Part shown: positions 21,222-32,395 of the stretch, piece after piece
Numbering within the stretch: the first letter of the stretch is position 1
Layout: each line of letters begins with the position of its first letter
Assembly (NCBI GenBank): GCA_964036045.1
Contig: OZ038383.1
Coordinates: 11,548,430 to 11,612,429, forward strand
Source: Eutreptiella sp. 'Long Island Sound 2002'
Lineage: Eukaryota > Euglenozoa > Euglenophyceae > Eutreptiales > Eutreptiaceae
Length of the DNA: 64,000 bases
Reading direction: 5' to 3'
Translations under genes and position numbers: made by a program
The notes under the pieces: model-generated
What the model was told of the DNA's origin: nothing
Databases searched by the model: none
The model's input: the letters and a program-made list of their open reading frames with translations, nothing else

Positions 21222-23391
21222 TGCACCAGGAGGTAGTGGGCAGGGCGCGCCTGCCACCACGCATGCCTACCAGGGTAACAGTGATGGCAAACTCCGATGG
21301 GTCCCCCCAGCGGGACGACCGCCACCACCGCCGGTCCCGCTCCCGCTCCCCCGCCTCCTCCCCGGAGTGGACGGGGGAGACCCTCGCGGAGCGCGAGGAG
21401 CGGAGGCTGGCGGAGGCGGCGGTGCTGGTCGGGCCGCCGCCGCCGGCCCGGGAGCCTGAGCCCGCCGAGATGACCGCCTCCGCCGCCCAAGCAGCCAGCC
21501 CCGCCGCCCCGCCCCGGGAGGGGGCCCCAGACGCGCAGGAAGCGGAGACCGCAGCCCCAGCGAGCCACGCCGCGGCCCCGACCGCGGCCCCCGGCACGCC
21601 GCCGGCACGGGGGGCAGCCCCGGCGCAGGAAGCGGGCGCATCGCCGAGGGCTGCCGCAGCCGCAGAAGAGAGCAAGAAGGGCGCGCTAGGGATTGCGACC
21701 ACGGCCCCGGCGGGCCGCACCACCGCCTCGGCCGACCACGCCGCGACCCCCAGGACGCCGCGAAAGCGGGGGGCGGACCCCGCACGGGCCCCGGGCGCCT
21801 CGTCGGCGGCCGCCACAGCAGCGAAGGAGAGGGAGGAGGGCGCGCGAGGGGCTGCGGCCGCGACCCCGGCGAGCCGCGACACCGCCTCGGCCGGCCACGC
21901 CGCGACCCCCAGCACGCCGCGAACGCGGGGGACGGACCCCGCACGGGCCACGGGCCCCTCGCCGGCGGCCGCCGCAGCAGCAGAGGAGAACGAGGAGGGC
22001 GCGCGAGGGGTTGCGACCGCGGCCCCGGCGGGCCGGGCCACCGCCTCGGCCGGCCACGCCGCGACCCCCAGCACGCCGCGCAAGCGAGGGAAGAACCCCG
22101 CACGGGCCACGGACGCCTCGCCGGCGGCCGCCGCAGCAGCAGCAGTTGGCAGGGAGAGCGCGAAGTACTGCGCCCACGCCAACCCCACCCACACCCACAC
22201 CAGCCCCCCCAAGCCGTTCCCCCCCAAGCCCTTCCCCCCGGGGCGGGAGCGGCACGTCCGCCCCCCGGCGCGCGAGCGCTCGCCGCCGGGCGTCACGCTG
22301 CCGCAGCTGCAAAGGCAGCGGGACGCCCGGCGAGTGGTCCAGGAAGGGCGCAGCAGCGGGGGGGAGCAGAGCGCAGGCAGCGGACGGCGCGACTCGGGGC
22401 AGGGGGCCGGGAAGGGGCCAGGGCACGGGAAGGGCGCGCAGGGGCACGGGCAGGGAGCCCAGGTGCAGGGGGCAGGGCGAGGGGAGGTGGGTGAGCGGGT
22501 GGGCCAGGGCGTGGGGTATGGGAGGCGGGACCCGCGACACGGGCAGGGGGCTGGAAAGGGGCCCAAGGGCAAGGGCAAGGGCGCCGCGGGCCCCAAGGGA
22601 CAGGCGGGACGGGGCATGCGAGCCCAGGGGGGAGGACGGGACGAAGGGAGGGGGGCAGAGGGCGGGGCGCCCCCGCAGCCGGACGTGCAGCTGGTGAGGT
22701 GCATCCCCCCCGGCATCCAACAGATGCCGGCACACCACACCCACCACCACCACCACCACCACCACCACCACCTCTACAACATGGACCCTGACGCCGGCGA
22801 GCTCGTCCCCCCCCAACCCCCACGACCCCGACACCAGCCAGCCCCCCCCGCGCCGAGGGCGGAGCCGGCGCGGATGGCCTCGGCGGAGGGGGGGCGGGGC
22901 GCGGCATCGGCGCCGCAGGCGCTGGGGCAGCGAGGGGGGCCGGCACGGGGGGCAGAGGGGGGCCGGCCATGGGACCGGGACTGGGGCGCGGTCCCGGACC
23001 CTCTGGGGGAGGAGACCCTCCCCCTGGTGGGGGAGGTGTACGGGTGGTTGTGCTGGGCCAACCAGGGGACCTCCAGGAGGTTGAGGAACCGGCCCTTCGA
23101 TGCCGTGCTCCTCCGGAGAGACGGAGGAAACCGAGAGGTACCCCCGGGGGAAGGGCAGCCTCAGAGGACCATGAGAGGGTCCTCAGGTCATTGATCCGGG
23201 CGGCGTGGCCCGACAGGGAGCCGACGTGGCCGGCCTTCCTGGAAGGGGGAGCGGTGCTCCGCATCACAGGTGCGGACGCCAACAACTGGCTCCCCTGGGC
23301 TTTGCGCAGCGCCCTCGCCCACTGGCGCTACCGCCGGCACAACCCGCCGCCGCCACAGCCCCAGCCCCCACACAAGCGGCGGCGCAGGTGA
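21221..23391 (+). CDS. Low-complexity ORF with 53-aa repeats and a His tract
   Basis: Starts at ATG 21,221, overlapping the previous stop (TGATG). The N-terminus is Ser/Arg-rich. Next come 53-residue repeats, an Arg/Gly/Gln-rich basic region and a (His)n run (about 22,731-22,771). Then follows better-composed sequence (LVGEVYGWLCWANQGTSRRL). The frame stops at 23,194, but similar-quality coding (AAWPDREPTWPAFLEGGAVL) continues in another frame to 23,391, implying one frameshift. The basic low-complexity part could bind nucleic acid; this is inference. Confidence 0.35.
21660..22145 (+). repeat. ~159-bp coding tandem repeat (about three units)
   Basis: The string gggcgcgc(g/t)aggg recurs at about 21,680, 21,840 and 21,999, a period of 159-160 bp or 53 codons. 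Each unit encodes an Ala/Pro/Arg-rich segment with an HAATPxTPRxRG core. The period is a multiple of three, so copy number can change without shifting the frame. Confidence 0.8.
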
Positions 23392-23394
23392 TGG

Positions 23395-25773
23395 CCCAGA
23401 CGGCGAATACGAGAGAGTGGGGGGGGGGGCTGGGCCCCCCAACCCACGCCCCCCCCACGGTACGGCACGACGCATGAGAGCGTGCCACCTCCCGCGGGAG
23501 GAAGTGCGGAGACAACGAGCGTGGGGGGGGAACCTGCTGCCCCGCAGCCCGCTAACCACTGACCGCTAACCCTCACGGCCACCCCCGGCCGGCCAGCGCC
23601 GCGCGACAACGGCTTGGGGGAACAGGGCCCCCAGCGATGGCCTGCACGAGGATCCGGCTCTAGGTAGAGGGGGGCGGGGGAAGGGCGCGACCCCCCAGCC
23701 GATGGCTGGCCCCCGGGGCCAGGACTGCCATGCCGCCCCCCCCCCCCCGGCCGTCAGGAGGCGTCGCCAGGGGACCAAAGGGCCCCCTGCACTCCCCCCC
23801 CCCCCCCCCCACACAGGCCCGTGAGCGGGCGGGAGGGCGGCCCCCCCACCCCCCCCCCCCCCCGCACCCACCCCAGCTGGGGAGCCACAGGCGCGGCCCT
23901 CCGCCCCCCCGGGGCCGGGGGGGCGCCCCCCCCCCAGAGGGGACGGCGACGCGGTGGGGGGAGCGGCGGCTGGACCTGCTCCCGCGAACCCACACCGGCG
24001 TGCCGGAGCAACGCGCACAACGGAACAGGAAGGAGGCCGCGCCACACATGACCCTCCCGTAACCACAGCCCACTCAGGGATGACAGAGGGGGGGTTCAGG
24101 TCTGCTAGGGCCCCCGGGGGAGCGGTCCACGGGCCGCCCCTCACCTCCCCCCCACCCCGGGGCGGCACTTCAGCCCCGACCGCACGCGCACGCCGGAAGG
24201 GAACGCGCCGGCGACACGGAGGGGGCCAGGATGGAGTACCGCAGGCCGCTGCCCGGAAGGAGAGCAGGGAGGCCGCGGCGCGACATCCCCCCCCCCCCCC
24301 GCCCCCCCACCGGCCCACAAGCCGCGGGGGGCCCGGCCCCCAGCCCCCGAGGCAGGGGGGATGGTCCCCCCCCGCCCGAGAGAGGAGCCGGAGTGCGACC
24401 CGCCCCCCCGCCCCAGCCGCCGGCTCCCATGGGGGCCGCGAAGAACAAGCGAGCCCACGCCTGCGCACCGGGACGCCGCACAGATCGTACCCAGAGAAGC
24501 CTGGTGAGCACGAACCGGAGCGGTATGGGGGGCCGCGCCCCCCATGGACAGCACAACGCCAGTGACGCCCGCTTTGTTGCCTGCCCAGGGAAGGCAGAGG
24601 GACGGAATGAGGCATAGCGACTTCCCGCCCTACAGGCCCCGCCCCGGCCGCACAACCGGGGGGTACGGCGCACCCCCCCCCCCCCCCCAGCCCGCCCCCC
24701 AGCATATGAACGCCACGGACCCGCCCCGCGGCGCGCAGCCCCCACAGGGACAGAGCAGGGCCCCCACACCCGCACGCCCGCGCCCACAACACGTGGATCG
24801 CGGACCCCGACAGCCCGCCCAGTGGGCGGGCAGTCGGGGGAGGGGGAGCGCATGACTCCAGACGCCCCACGCAACGGTAGAAGGCACCCCCCCCCGGGGA
24901 CGCCCTGCCGCCACCCCCACAACCCCAAGCCAAGTAGGGGGGAACCGGGACCGGACCGCCCCCCCCGAAGCACGCCAGACGGAGCAAGGGACCGGGGCAG
25001 GACACGCGGAGGGGCACGGACCACGTGGAACGGCCCTACCAGCGCCCAGTGCCGGGACCACGCGAGATGCGCACGCCACACCACCCAGGGGGGGGGGGAG
25101 CGGACACCGCGAGAGCGCGAGCGCACACACACGAAAGGGACACGCGGGGACTACCGGAAGGGCAACCGGACCGAGCGCGCGGAACGCACAGACCGCGTGG
25201 AATGGCGTACCAGCGAGCGAGGGTAAGGGACACCCGGACGGGACGGCCCGCCACACGCAGCGCGGAACACGCGGGGCGGGGAGGGGGAAACGAGAAAGAC
25301 ACGACGCCAGGTACCGGCCCGAACCCCCCGGACCGGCCGCGAGCGCCGCGCACACACAGACGGCGCACTGCACCCGCCAAGGCAGTAGTGGCGCACAGCG
25401 CCACGCCCCAACCCCTAGGCTAGGCAGCCTCCGCGCCAGCCCAAGGGGGTCCCACTGGCGACAAGCCAGTAGCACGGGCCCGGCAGCGCCGGCGCCCGGG
25501 GCGACCACGCATTAGGGGGGCGACGCAGTGGGTAAGCGCCCGCAGCCACGGCTGGGAATTGATGCACAGACCGGGGAGTGGCGAAACGGAGAAGCCGGGG
25601 AAGGACGGGGCTCCGAGCTCTGTGAACCTGGGGGACTCCGCCACCAGGCAGGAGGTGCGTCTTGGAGGGCCCCCCACTAGGACCCGGTGGGGAGGATATC
25701 ACCTGGCCCGACCAGGTGGCCCCCCGGGGCCGAAAGGCGTCTAGTACCCGCAAAATCAAACCTCAAACCTCAA
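23395..25773 (+). other. C/G-tract-rich 3' region of the insertion
   Basis: No credible frame: open frames in all directions are produced by poly-C and poly-G runs (for example 23,795-23,810 and 24,675-24,688). From about 24,853 to the end it matches the short copy at 57,873-58,783. It ends ccgcaaaatcaaacctcaaacc just before the TSD. Confidence 0.6.
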
Positions 25774-25787
25774 ACCTCTTGATGCCC

Positions 25788-27592
25788 TCGGGTCGCCGCC
25801 CCAAACTGAGATGGGTTCCTGCATTTATTCAGGGCCATCTACAGACATGGCGGACACAGTATCACTACCGAGACGACCAAGAGTACACGAGCACCCGAGA
25901 GGATGGCATCCAGACCTGCCGACAACTTCAAGGGCTCCTGAAAAGAGTCTGGATCCTCTTCACCCAGAGCCCACCTATGGGGCTCTGGATCGCACGGCCG
26001 ACCTTTTGGCCAAACTTCTATCCGGATCTGAAGACCCGGATGTGACAGCTCTGTCAGAGGCCGTCAAGGCAAAATTGGGTATCACCGAACCCTTACCCAA
26101 GCCCGCACTACTCTCACCCTCACCCGGATTGAGCACGTTGGCTGATGATCTCAAAAGATCAAGGGTGTCCAGGTTGCTACCCAAGGTCACTTGCCCCAGC
26201 CCTTTTCATCCTCGCGCTAGGACAGTCCCAATTGCCGAATTACAGGACGTGCCTGTGACTGAGACGGAGAAAAGAGGGTTGTCAGCCCTGGCACCCCTTG
26301 CCGGCGTATCTCCCCCCCCCTTTAGGCCTAAGCCCGGGGGGTGTGAAGATGGGCAGACCGATTGCCCAGGCGAACATCCGGCTAGAATTGCCGGAGTTCG
26401 ACCCGAAAAATCTGCCCGAATGGGCAGAAGAATTTGCTGAGTTTCTTTTTCTAACTGGCCAATCCCATGTGGATGTGGCCACCAAATGCTCACTGCTGAA
26501 ACGCTCATGCAAAAAGAAAATTTTGCAAAAACAGGTGAAACAAATTGTGAAAACCTGTTCAACATGGGCTGAGGTACCCCAAAGACTGGAGAAAACATTC
26601 CCAGTCTATGAGATCGACCTCAGTGTGCGCACACAGATAGAGGAGCTACATATGCTCCCTGAGTTTCCTTCCGCTGCGCGAGTCTCTGAATACGTGTGCG
26701 ACCTAGAGTATCTGTCTTCACGGATGAACGTGGGCTCCTACGGAGCCACTGAGCCCCACCTGTGGCTCATGACTAAGATCCCCCAACGTACGTGGGATGA
26801 CTGCCGCGCTACCTCTGAGAGGGGAAACCGGACCCACTTGTACGACGAACTGGTGGACCTGCTGATTGAGCTAGCTCTTGAGAGGGAGAATGACTCCCAC
26901 ATGGAGAAATTCCTCAAGAAGCACTTGGGTCGAGGTGGTACCCCTACCCCCGAACGTGGCAAATGGAAAGGGCCTAAAAATCCCACTAACTCCAACCAGT
27001 GAGGTGGTAAAGGAAGGGGTAACCTACGTGCCATGAATGAGGTTAAACCTGATGCAGGTACACCCCCTCTGTTGTACTGTAAACCTGTCAATGACAAGGG
27101 GGGACCATGTCATGCCCCTGACTGCGACCACCGCAGTAGTTGTATGCTGCAGATGAAACGACAGCAGCACTCCAAAGATGGGAAGACTGTGATGCATTAG
27201 GATCAATTCAGGTGTACCATCACCTGTGGCTAATGTGGCAAACATCGTGACTACGAGGACGAATGTCACATAAAGAAACGCGAGAGTGTTAACTCAAGCG
27301 GCAGGAGGCTGAACGCCAGAAGAACCAAACACCCACCAGAAACCCCCAGAATGGGGATAAAGGTGGTAAAGGAGGTGGCAAGGGGGGTGGCAAAAGTGGA
27401 TCCCCTAACCCCCAGAGGCGCTCATCAGCGCCCGCTGCTACTCCCCCTCCTGCCAAAGGTGACCCCAAGAAGCGCCCACAGGGGGATAACGCCTCCCCTG
27501 AGGGGAAGAACTCCAAGAAGAGGCGACTGGCCTGGATGGCCAACTCCCTCATGGCTGCAGGGGTGGATGTCAAGTTCCCTGCTGAGGAGTAG
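25788..27592 (+). pseudogene. gag capsid and nucleocapsid region of element 1
   Basis: Resumes gag after the insertion. A capsid-like segment (NLPEWAEEFAEF … VRTQIEELHMLPEF) runs to a TGA at 27,000-27,002. The same frame then continues through a Cys/His cluster and a zinc knuckle at about 27,218-27,270. The knuckle is broken here by a stop and a His-to-Asp change; element 2 keeps it. A Lys/Gly-rich tail ends at TAG 27,590-27,592. A C-run at about 26,311-26,320 is one base longer than in element 2 and shifts the frame. An extra in-frame TAG lies at about 27,198. In the intact family this polyprotein packages the RNA in cytoplasmic particles. Confidence 0.8.
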
Positions 27593-30500
27593 GGGGGCGG
27601 CTCCGAAGAGGAGGACTTGGTTTCCTGGATCCTCGTGAAAATCGGGGATCAAGTTTTTCGAGCGGTGCTTGACACCGGTCAATACTTTCTATAGTGGCCC
27701 GGCGCCTGCTAAAGACTTTCAAGAAAACTAAGACCGTGGCCATAAGAGTAGGGGATGGGCGTACCATCCATTCCTTCGGGGGGGGTCGATGTGACTATAT
27801 GCCTGGGCGACCAAACTGTGACCCAACACTGCAGAGTGTTGGACACCGACGCCTTTGACATCGTCATTGGTACCGACTTCCTACGAAGAAACCCTCAGGT
27901 AAAAATGCTGTCTCTCCAGCGCCCCTATTCTTTGCTATGCGACTTTGGCAGTGGGCTCTTCTCTGTACCTTTGAAGCTGTCAGGACGAAAAGAGTCTTTG
28001 CTGCGCTACGCATCCAAGACTAACTATCGTACTGAAAACTACCAATTGGCCCGTCACGTTCTTGAAAAGGGTCTGGCGGCCCTTCAGGTAAACCTGGATG
28101 AGCTCCAGGTGGAATTGTTCGCGAGCCAACAACAGCACATCATGCAGTTGTACTGCTCGAAACATTTGAACAACACTTTCCGTTTCTTCTGGAAAGCAAT
28201 GGGCCTAGCGTATGCTCACCCTCCCTGCTCCCTGCTCGCGAAGGTTCTAACCAAAATTGCTTATGAGGGAGGAAGGATTGTCATGTGCACCCCTGACGGG
28301 GGCTGCTCTGGTGAACACGCTTACTGGCGCCGTATGCTAGATCGAATGACCGTGGGAAGAGTGCAACTCCCCGACAGTCCCATCTATGTGCCTGAGGACT
28401 CAGACACAGCTATGCAGGCCCCTGAGTGGGCCAGTTTCTTATCCATCGTCGATGGATCTCTCAATCCTGTACCCCTGTGTGACGTAGACCAGGTGCTACT
28501 GAAAGAGGTCATGGCCAAAAATCGTGGCCTGACTCTTTATGATCTCAAAAATCGATCTCCTGAGCACCTATCTGTCACACTTACAGGGTGTGAATCTCCC
28601 AATGGCTATCTCGAACCTGCAGCTGTTAAGGAGGATGCTGACGACCAACTGTCTGAGATCGCCAGCACTATCCCTCCTGTTTATCCCAGCTGTGTTGAGC
28701 TAAAACACAGTGCCTTCCTAGCCCAGCTGTTGCTGGAGGAGGTAGATCTAGAGTCAACCTCAGAACCCACTTCCCCTGTTGCGAAACCGGTGTTACACAT
28801 GCAGCCTATGCACACAGGTGAATCCGTGGCCCGGAGTCCTGATGCTCTAGCGCGGCCTGCTTCTAATAACATGCCACTTTCTGAGCATGACACTCAGGAA
28901 CTCTGACGGCTGTTGTACCTGAAGGCCGAAGGTATTGAGCGCCAAGAGCGGCTGCAATACCTCAGACAGACCTGGAAATCCTCCATCTGGTCTGAGGAGG
29001 ACGATGATTCCTACACGCTGCCTGACCCTGAGATACCGCTAGTGTATTCTTTGCACTATGGGCAGCAATGTCCCCCTGAGTGGGACGATGGTTCTGTACC
29101 TGCCAAAACTGCTGATCGGCAGAAAAAGAAAGAACATGGAAAGAGGAACCTCCATGCTGAGGAGGATTTCCTGCAGAAAATCGAGATTCTTAACCTTGAC
29201 CGCCGACTGAAGAAACTGCTGCTAACCTATGAGGAGGTGTTCGGCGCCTTGCCGCCCCCCCTCTCTTGTAAAAAACTGGTCCAGATAGACCTGAAACTGA
29301 AACCTGAATTTGAAAAGACGCGAGTGACGCGTCGTCCCTATCCCGCTCCACAGGAACAGGTTGAAGAAATCGAGCGCCAGATCCAGGAATGTATTGATGC
29401 TGGCCTCGTGGAGGTATATAAGAAGGGGGACTACCCCCATCACTGCAGTCCCTGTTTCCTGGTTGCTAAACGTGGGTCGACTGCCCTACGACTGGTTGTT
29501 GACTATGGTGAGGTCAACAAGAAAACCCAGAACCACTCAGGGAGTATTCCTAACATGGAAAATACCCTGGAGCGTAGTGCCAAATGCCGGTACAAGACAA
29601 AAATGGACAAACGCAGTGGTTTCTGGCAGGTAGACCTAACCGCCGCAGCTCAGGAGCTGCTGGCTTTTATAACCCCTAAGGGTCTTGTGTTTAAATGGAA
29701 GGTCATGCCTTTTGGAGTGGCTAATGCCCCAGCGCTCTTCCAGGAGCTAATGAACAGAATTTTGTACATGCTGAGGCGCAGACCTCTAGTACAGGAGTTG
29801 ATTTCTCGGGGTGCAGAAATGGAGGCCCACATCCACGACGTGAGTTTGGGTACTAATACCCAAGAGGACCATGTCCTTCTCCTCCGTGACTTTTTCATTG
29901 TCTGTCAAGAAAACCATCTCCGAATCAAACTCGAAAAATGTGAGTTTCTTAAAGAGGAGATGGAGTATTTGGGTTTCGACGTGGGGTACGGCTGGTGGAA
30001 ACCAGCCGCGTCTAAGATGCAGCCCCTACAGGACATGCAGATTCGCAATGACCCTAAGAAGGGTCTACACGACGTGAGGAGTTTTGTGGGCGCCTGTAAC
30101 TTCTATAGGTGTCACATCCACAATTTTACCTACTCCTCTGCCCCCCTCAGTGACCTAATCAAGAAAATTACTCCCTGGAGGTGGACCGCCAGAGAGGAGG
30201 AGTGTTTCCAAGAGTTGAAGAAGAAAATTGCCTCCTCCAACTGCCTGGGAGTACCCCGCCCTAAGGGCGAGATAGTCCTGATCACTGATGCCAGTGATGT
30301 AGGGGGGGGTGGAACGATCTACCAATGGCAGGAGCTTAACCCAGCGGAAGCGACCGACTGCCATTATCGTACTAGTGGACTTAACCGTGATTGTTCCTTG
30401 AAACATGACTTTCCTACCAGTGAGTGGCGGCTGGTGCCACTGGGACACTGGAATTGGAAATGGAACCAGACTCGTTCCAATTACAGCACCTATGACCAGG

Positions 30501-31000
30501 AACTCCTGGCCGGTATGTTGGTGCTTTCGTCACGATCCCGACTCCTGGGATCTAACCCTATTGTCTGGCTTTGTGACCAGGAACCGGTGAAGTCTTTTCA
30601 GAAGGGCCCACCACCAGAGAAAGCAAAACTAAAGCGGTGGTGGACTTACCTGAGCCAGTTCAGGCTGACAGGTCATCATATCCCCGGTATAAAAAATGAA
30701 CTGTCTGACTATATATCGCGCAATAACTTCCATGCGCTTATAGATGAGAGCTCTGAGGCGCTCGCCAAAGAGGCTTTCCAGCGTATGGATGTCCAACTTG
30801 AACTGTCCATGCGCACTGCAGGAATCCTGGAGGGTTGGAGCCTAACCGACTATCAGTCAGAGTATAAAGAAATTCTCCAGACCCTCAGCACTGGTCTCGA
30901 ACCCCGTGTCATTGACGGGCACCAGTGGTATAAAAACAACCTGTACCTCTTCTACGAGGACCGTATTGTTGTGCCTGAGGCACGACTGGATGGGTGCCTA
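27593..31000 (+). pseudogene. pol of element 1: protease, methyltransferase-like module, RT, RNase H
   Basis: The protease has its DTG at about 27,671 but is frameshifted just after; its second motif FDIVIGTDFL (27,854-27,885) remains. Next comes a module with ELFASQQQ and LAYAHPP (about 28,110-28,230) and VLTKIAYEGG…MCTP. TGA 28,904-28,906 replaces the Arg codon seen in element 2. RT follows from about 29,330 (LVVDYGEVNKK, MPFGVANAPALFQ), but the catalytic YxDD position reads HIHD at about 29,828-29,839. Ty3-type RNase H shows ITDASD (30,28x), YDQELLAG and WLCDQEP. Apart from the protease frameshift and the nonsense codon, one frame covers 27,755-31,321. Confidence 0.85.
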
Positions 31001-32395
31001 CAGTGGGCCCATCTCAGTTCTGGTCACACTGGCGCTAATCGCTCACTGGACTACTTCCGTGAGTGTTTCTACTCTAGTCTAACCCTGACTGAATTGAGGT
31101 CTCGTATGCAGACCATTGTGGATGCTTGTGGCTGTCATGCCAACAAGCAGAGCGACAGTAGGGATAGGGGACTGATTTCTAGCTTACCCATACCCTATTG
31201 TGCTAACTCTCTTCTCTATGTGGATTTCATCCACGGTCTACCTCGCTTCGGCGGCTATGATAGTTGCCTAGTGGTCACCTGTGCCCCTATCCCGTTTCAC
31301 CCGTGTGTTCCCTTGCAATAAGAAAATCACGGGTGAGCAGACTGTGAAAATGTTGGTCGAACAATGGTTCGAACCCTATGGGGCACCTAAACAGGTGCAC
31401 TCTGATGGAGATGTATGCATCCGCAGTGACACTGGGTGGTACAAACGAGTGCTAAATGCCCTCAACGTTGAGGTAACCACAGATGTGCCCTATACCCACA
31501 CGTCTAACCGTCTTTGTGAGAGACAGAACCGTGTGGTGGAGCAAAACCTAAGAATCCTGATGAAACAGGAGCGTACCAAGCCTGGGTACGCCTAGTGCCC
31601 TGGGCAGTGCTGACCATGAACTCACAGCGGAGCTCTTCTACGGGTTTCACCCCCTACGAACTGTTCCATCGCGGACGACCTGCTTGGTTCTTCAAAACCC
31701 CCTTTCCTGAGGACTTCAAGAGCCCTGTGGGAGATTGGCTGGAACACGAGCAGTCTATGGCTAACCAGGCTGGGACTAACCTGAGACACATTCATGACCG
31801 TGGACTGAGCCGGCGGAACCGCCTACGGCGGCCTGCCAGCTTCAAAGTTGGTGACCTTGTTTTGGATCACCATTAACGCCTACCCTCCCGGCCCCGTAAC
31901 TGCCTACAGGACCCTTATTTTGGGCCCTATCGTATCATCAGGATAGATGGATCCTGGATCCATGTCAGATGCAGTCCCTGTCTAGGTGGTGAACTGCTGT
32001 GTGCACCTAAACAGTTGAGGCACTATCACTCCCCTGACGATTTGTCCTAGGATGAGTGGCGCCCCAGCGACAGTGAGGTCGAGCGTATCGACCTAGAAAA
32101 AGCTGCCAGCCCAGAGGAGGCAGACAGACTCGAAGACATGACTGCCGATGAGATGGCAGTCGATGGTTACTACGTGGTTGCAGGTATTGCTCGCCACGAG
32201 TATAAACAGGGCTGGAAATTCCTAACGATGTGGGATGGCTATGGGTTATCCGAGGCGACCTGGGAGCCTATGTCAGCCTTCATACAACCAGATGGGAGTA
32301 TCAACCCCATCTTCTGCTCCTACCTTGTTGAGAACAACGAGGGGCAGCTACTACCCCGTGCTGAGACTCTGTCTCAGCGTAAAAAGAAAAACTAA
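31001..32395 (+). pseudogene. Integrase and chromodomain of element 1
   Basis: The zinc-binding half is WAHLSSGH…DACGCHANK (about 31,005-31,150). The catalytic core has YVDFIHG (D1, about 31,217), HSDGDV (D2, about 31,400) and CERQNR (E, about 31,518). It is broken by a +1 near 31,282, a -1 near 31,570 and a stop near 31,876. The last ~85 codons (32,138-32,395) form a chromodomain: YYVVAGIARHEYKQGWKFL and then WDGYGLSEATWEP. That defines the element as a chromovirus; this domain usually steers integration toward marked chromatin. Confidence 0.85.

Larger units (their letters stand above)
16906..25773 (+). mobile_element. 8.9-kb GC-rich non-LTR-type insertion in gag
   Basis: Flanked by the perfect 14-bp duplication acctcttgatgccc (16,892-16,905 and 25,774-25,787). 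Element 2 has one uninterrupted equivalent at about 56,345. The 3' end carries a short tandem tail, (tcaaacc)n, as in many non-LTR elements. The last ~0.9 kb recurs at 57,873-58,783 with its own TSD, proving a mobile 3' end. The interior is extremely GC-rich. It encodes an RNase H plus Cys/His knuckle near the left end, then three more frames, then ~2.4 kb of C/G-tract sequence. No RT was found, which suggests 5' truncation inside the polyprotein. Confidence 0.85.

Noticed and set aside
21221-23194. Host nuclear protein with repeats and His tract
   Set aside because: The frame lies wholly inside the insertion bounded by the 14-bp TSD, so it belongs to the mobile element.
23700-25500. Several 100-480 codon frames on both strands
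   Set aside because: They arise from poly-C/poly-G tracts and mirror each other in opposite frames; the region corresponds to the element's non-coding 3' end.
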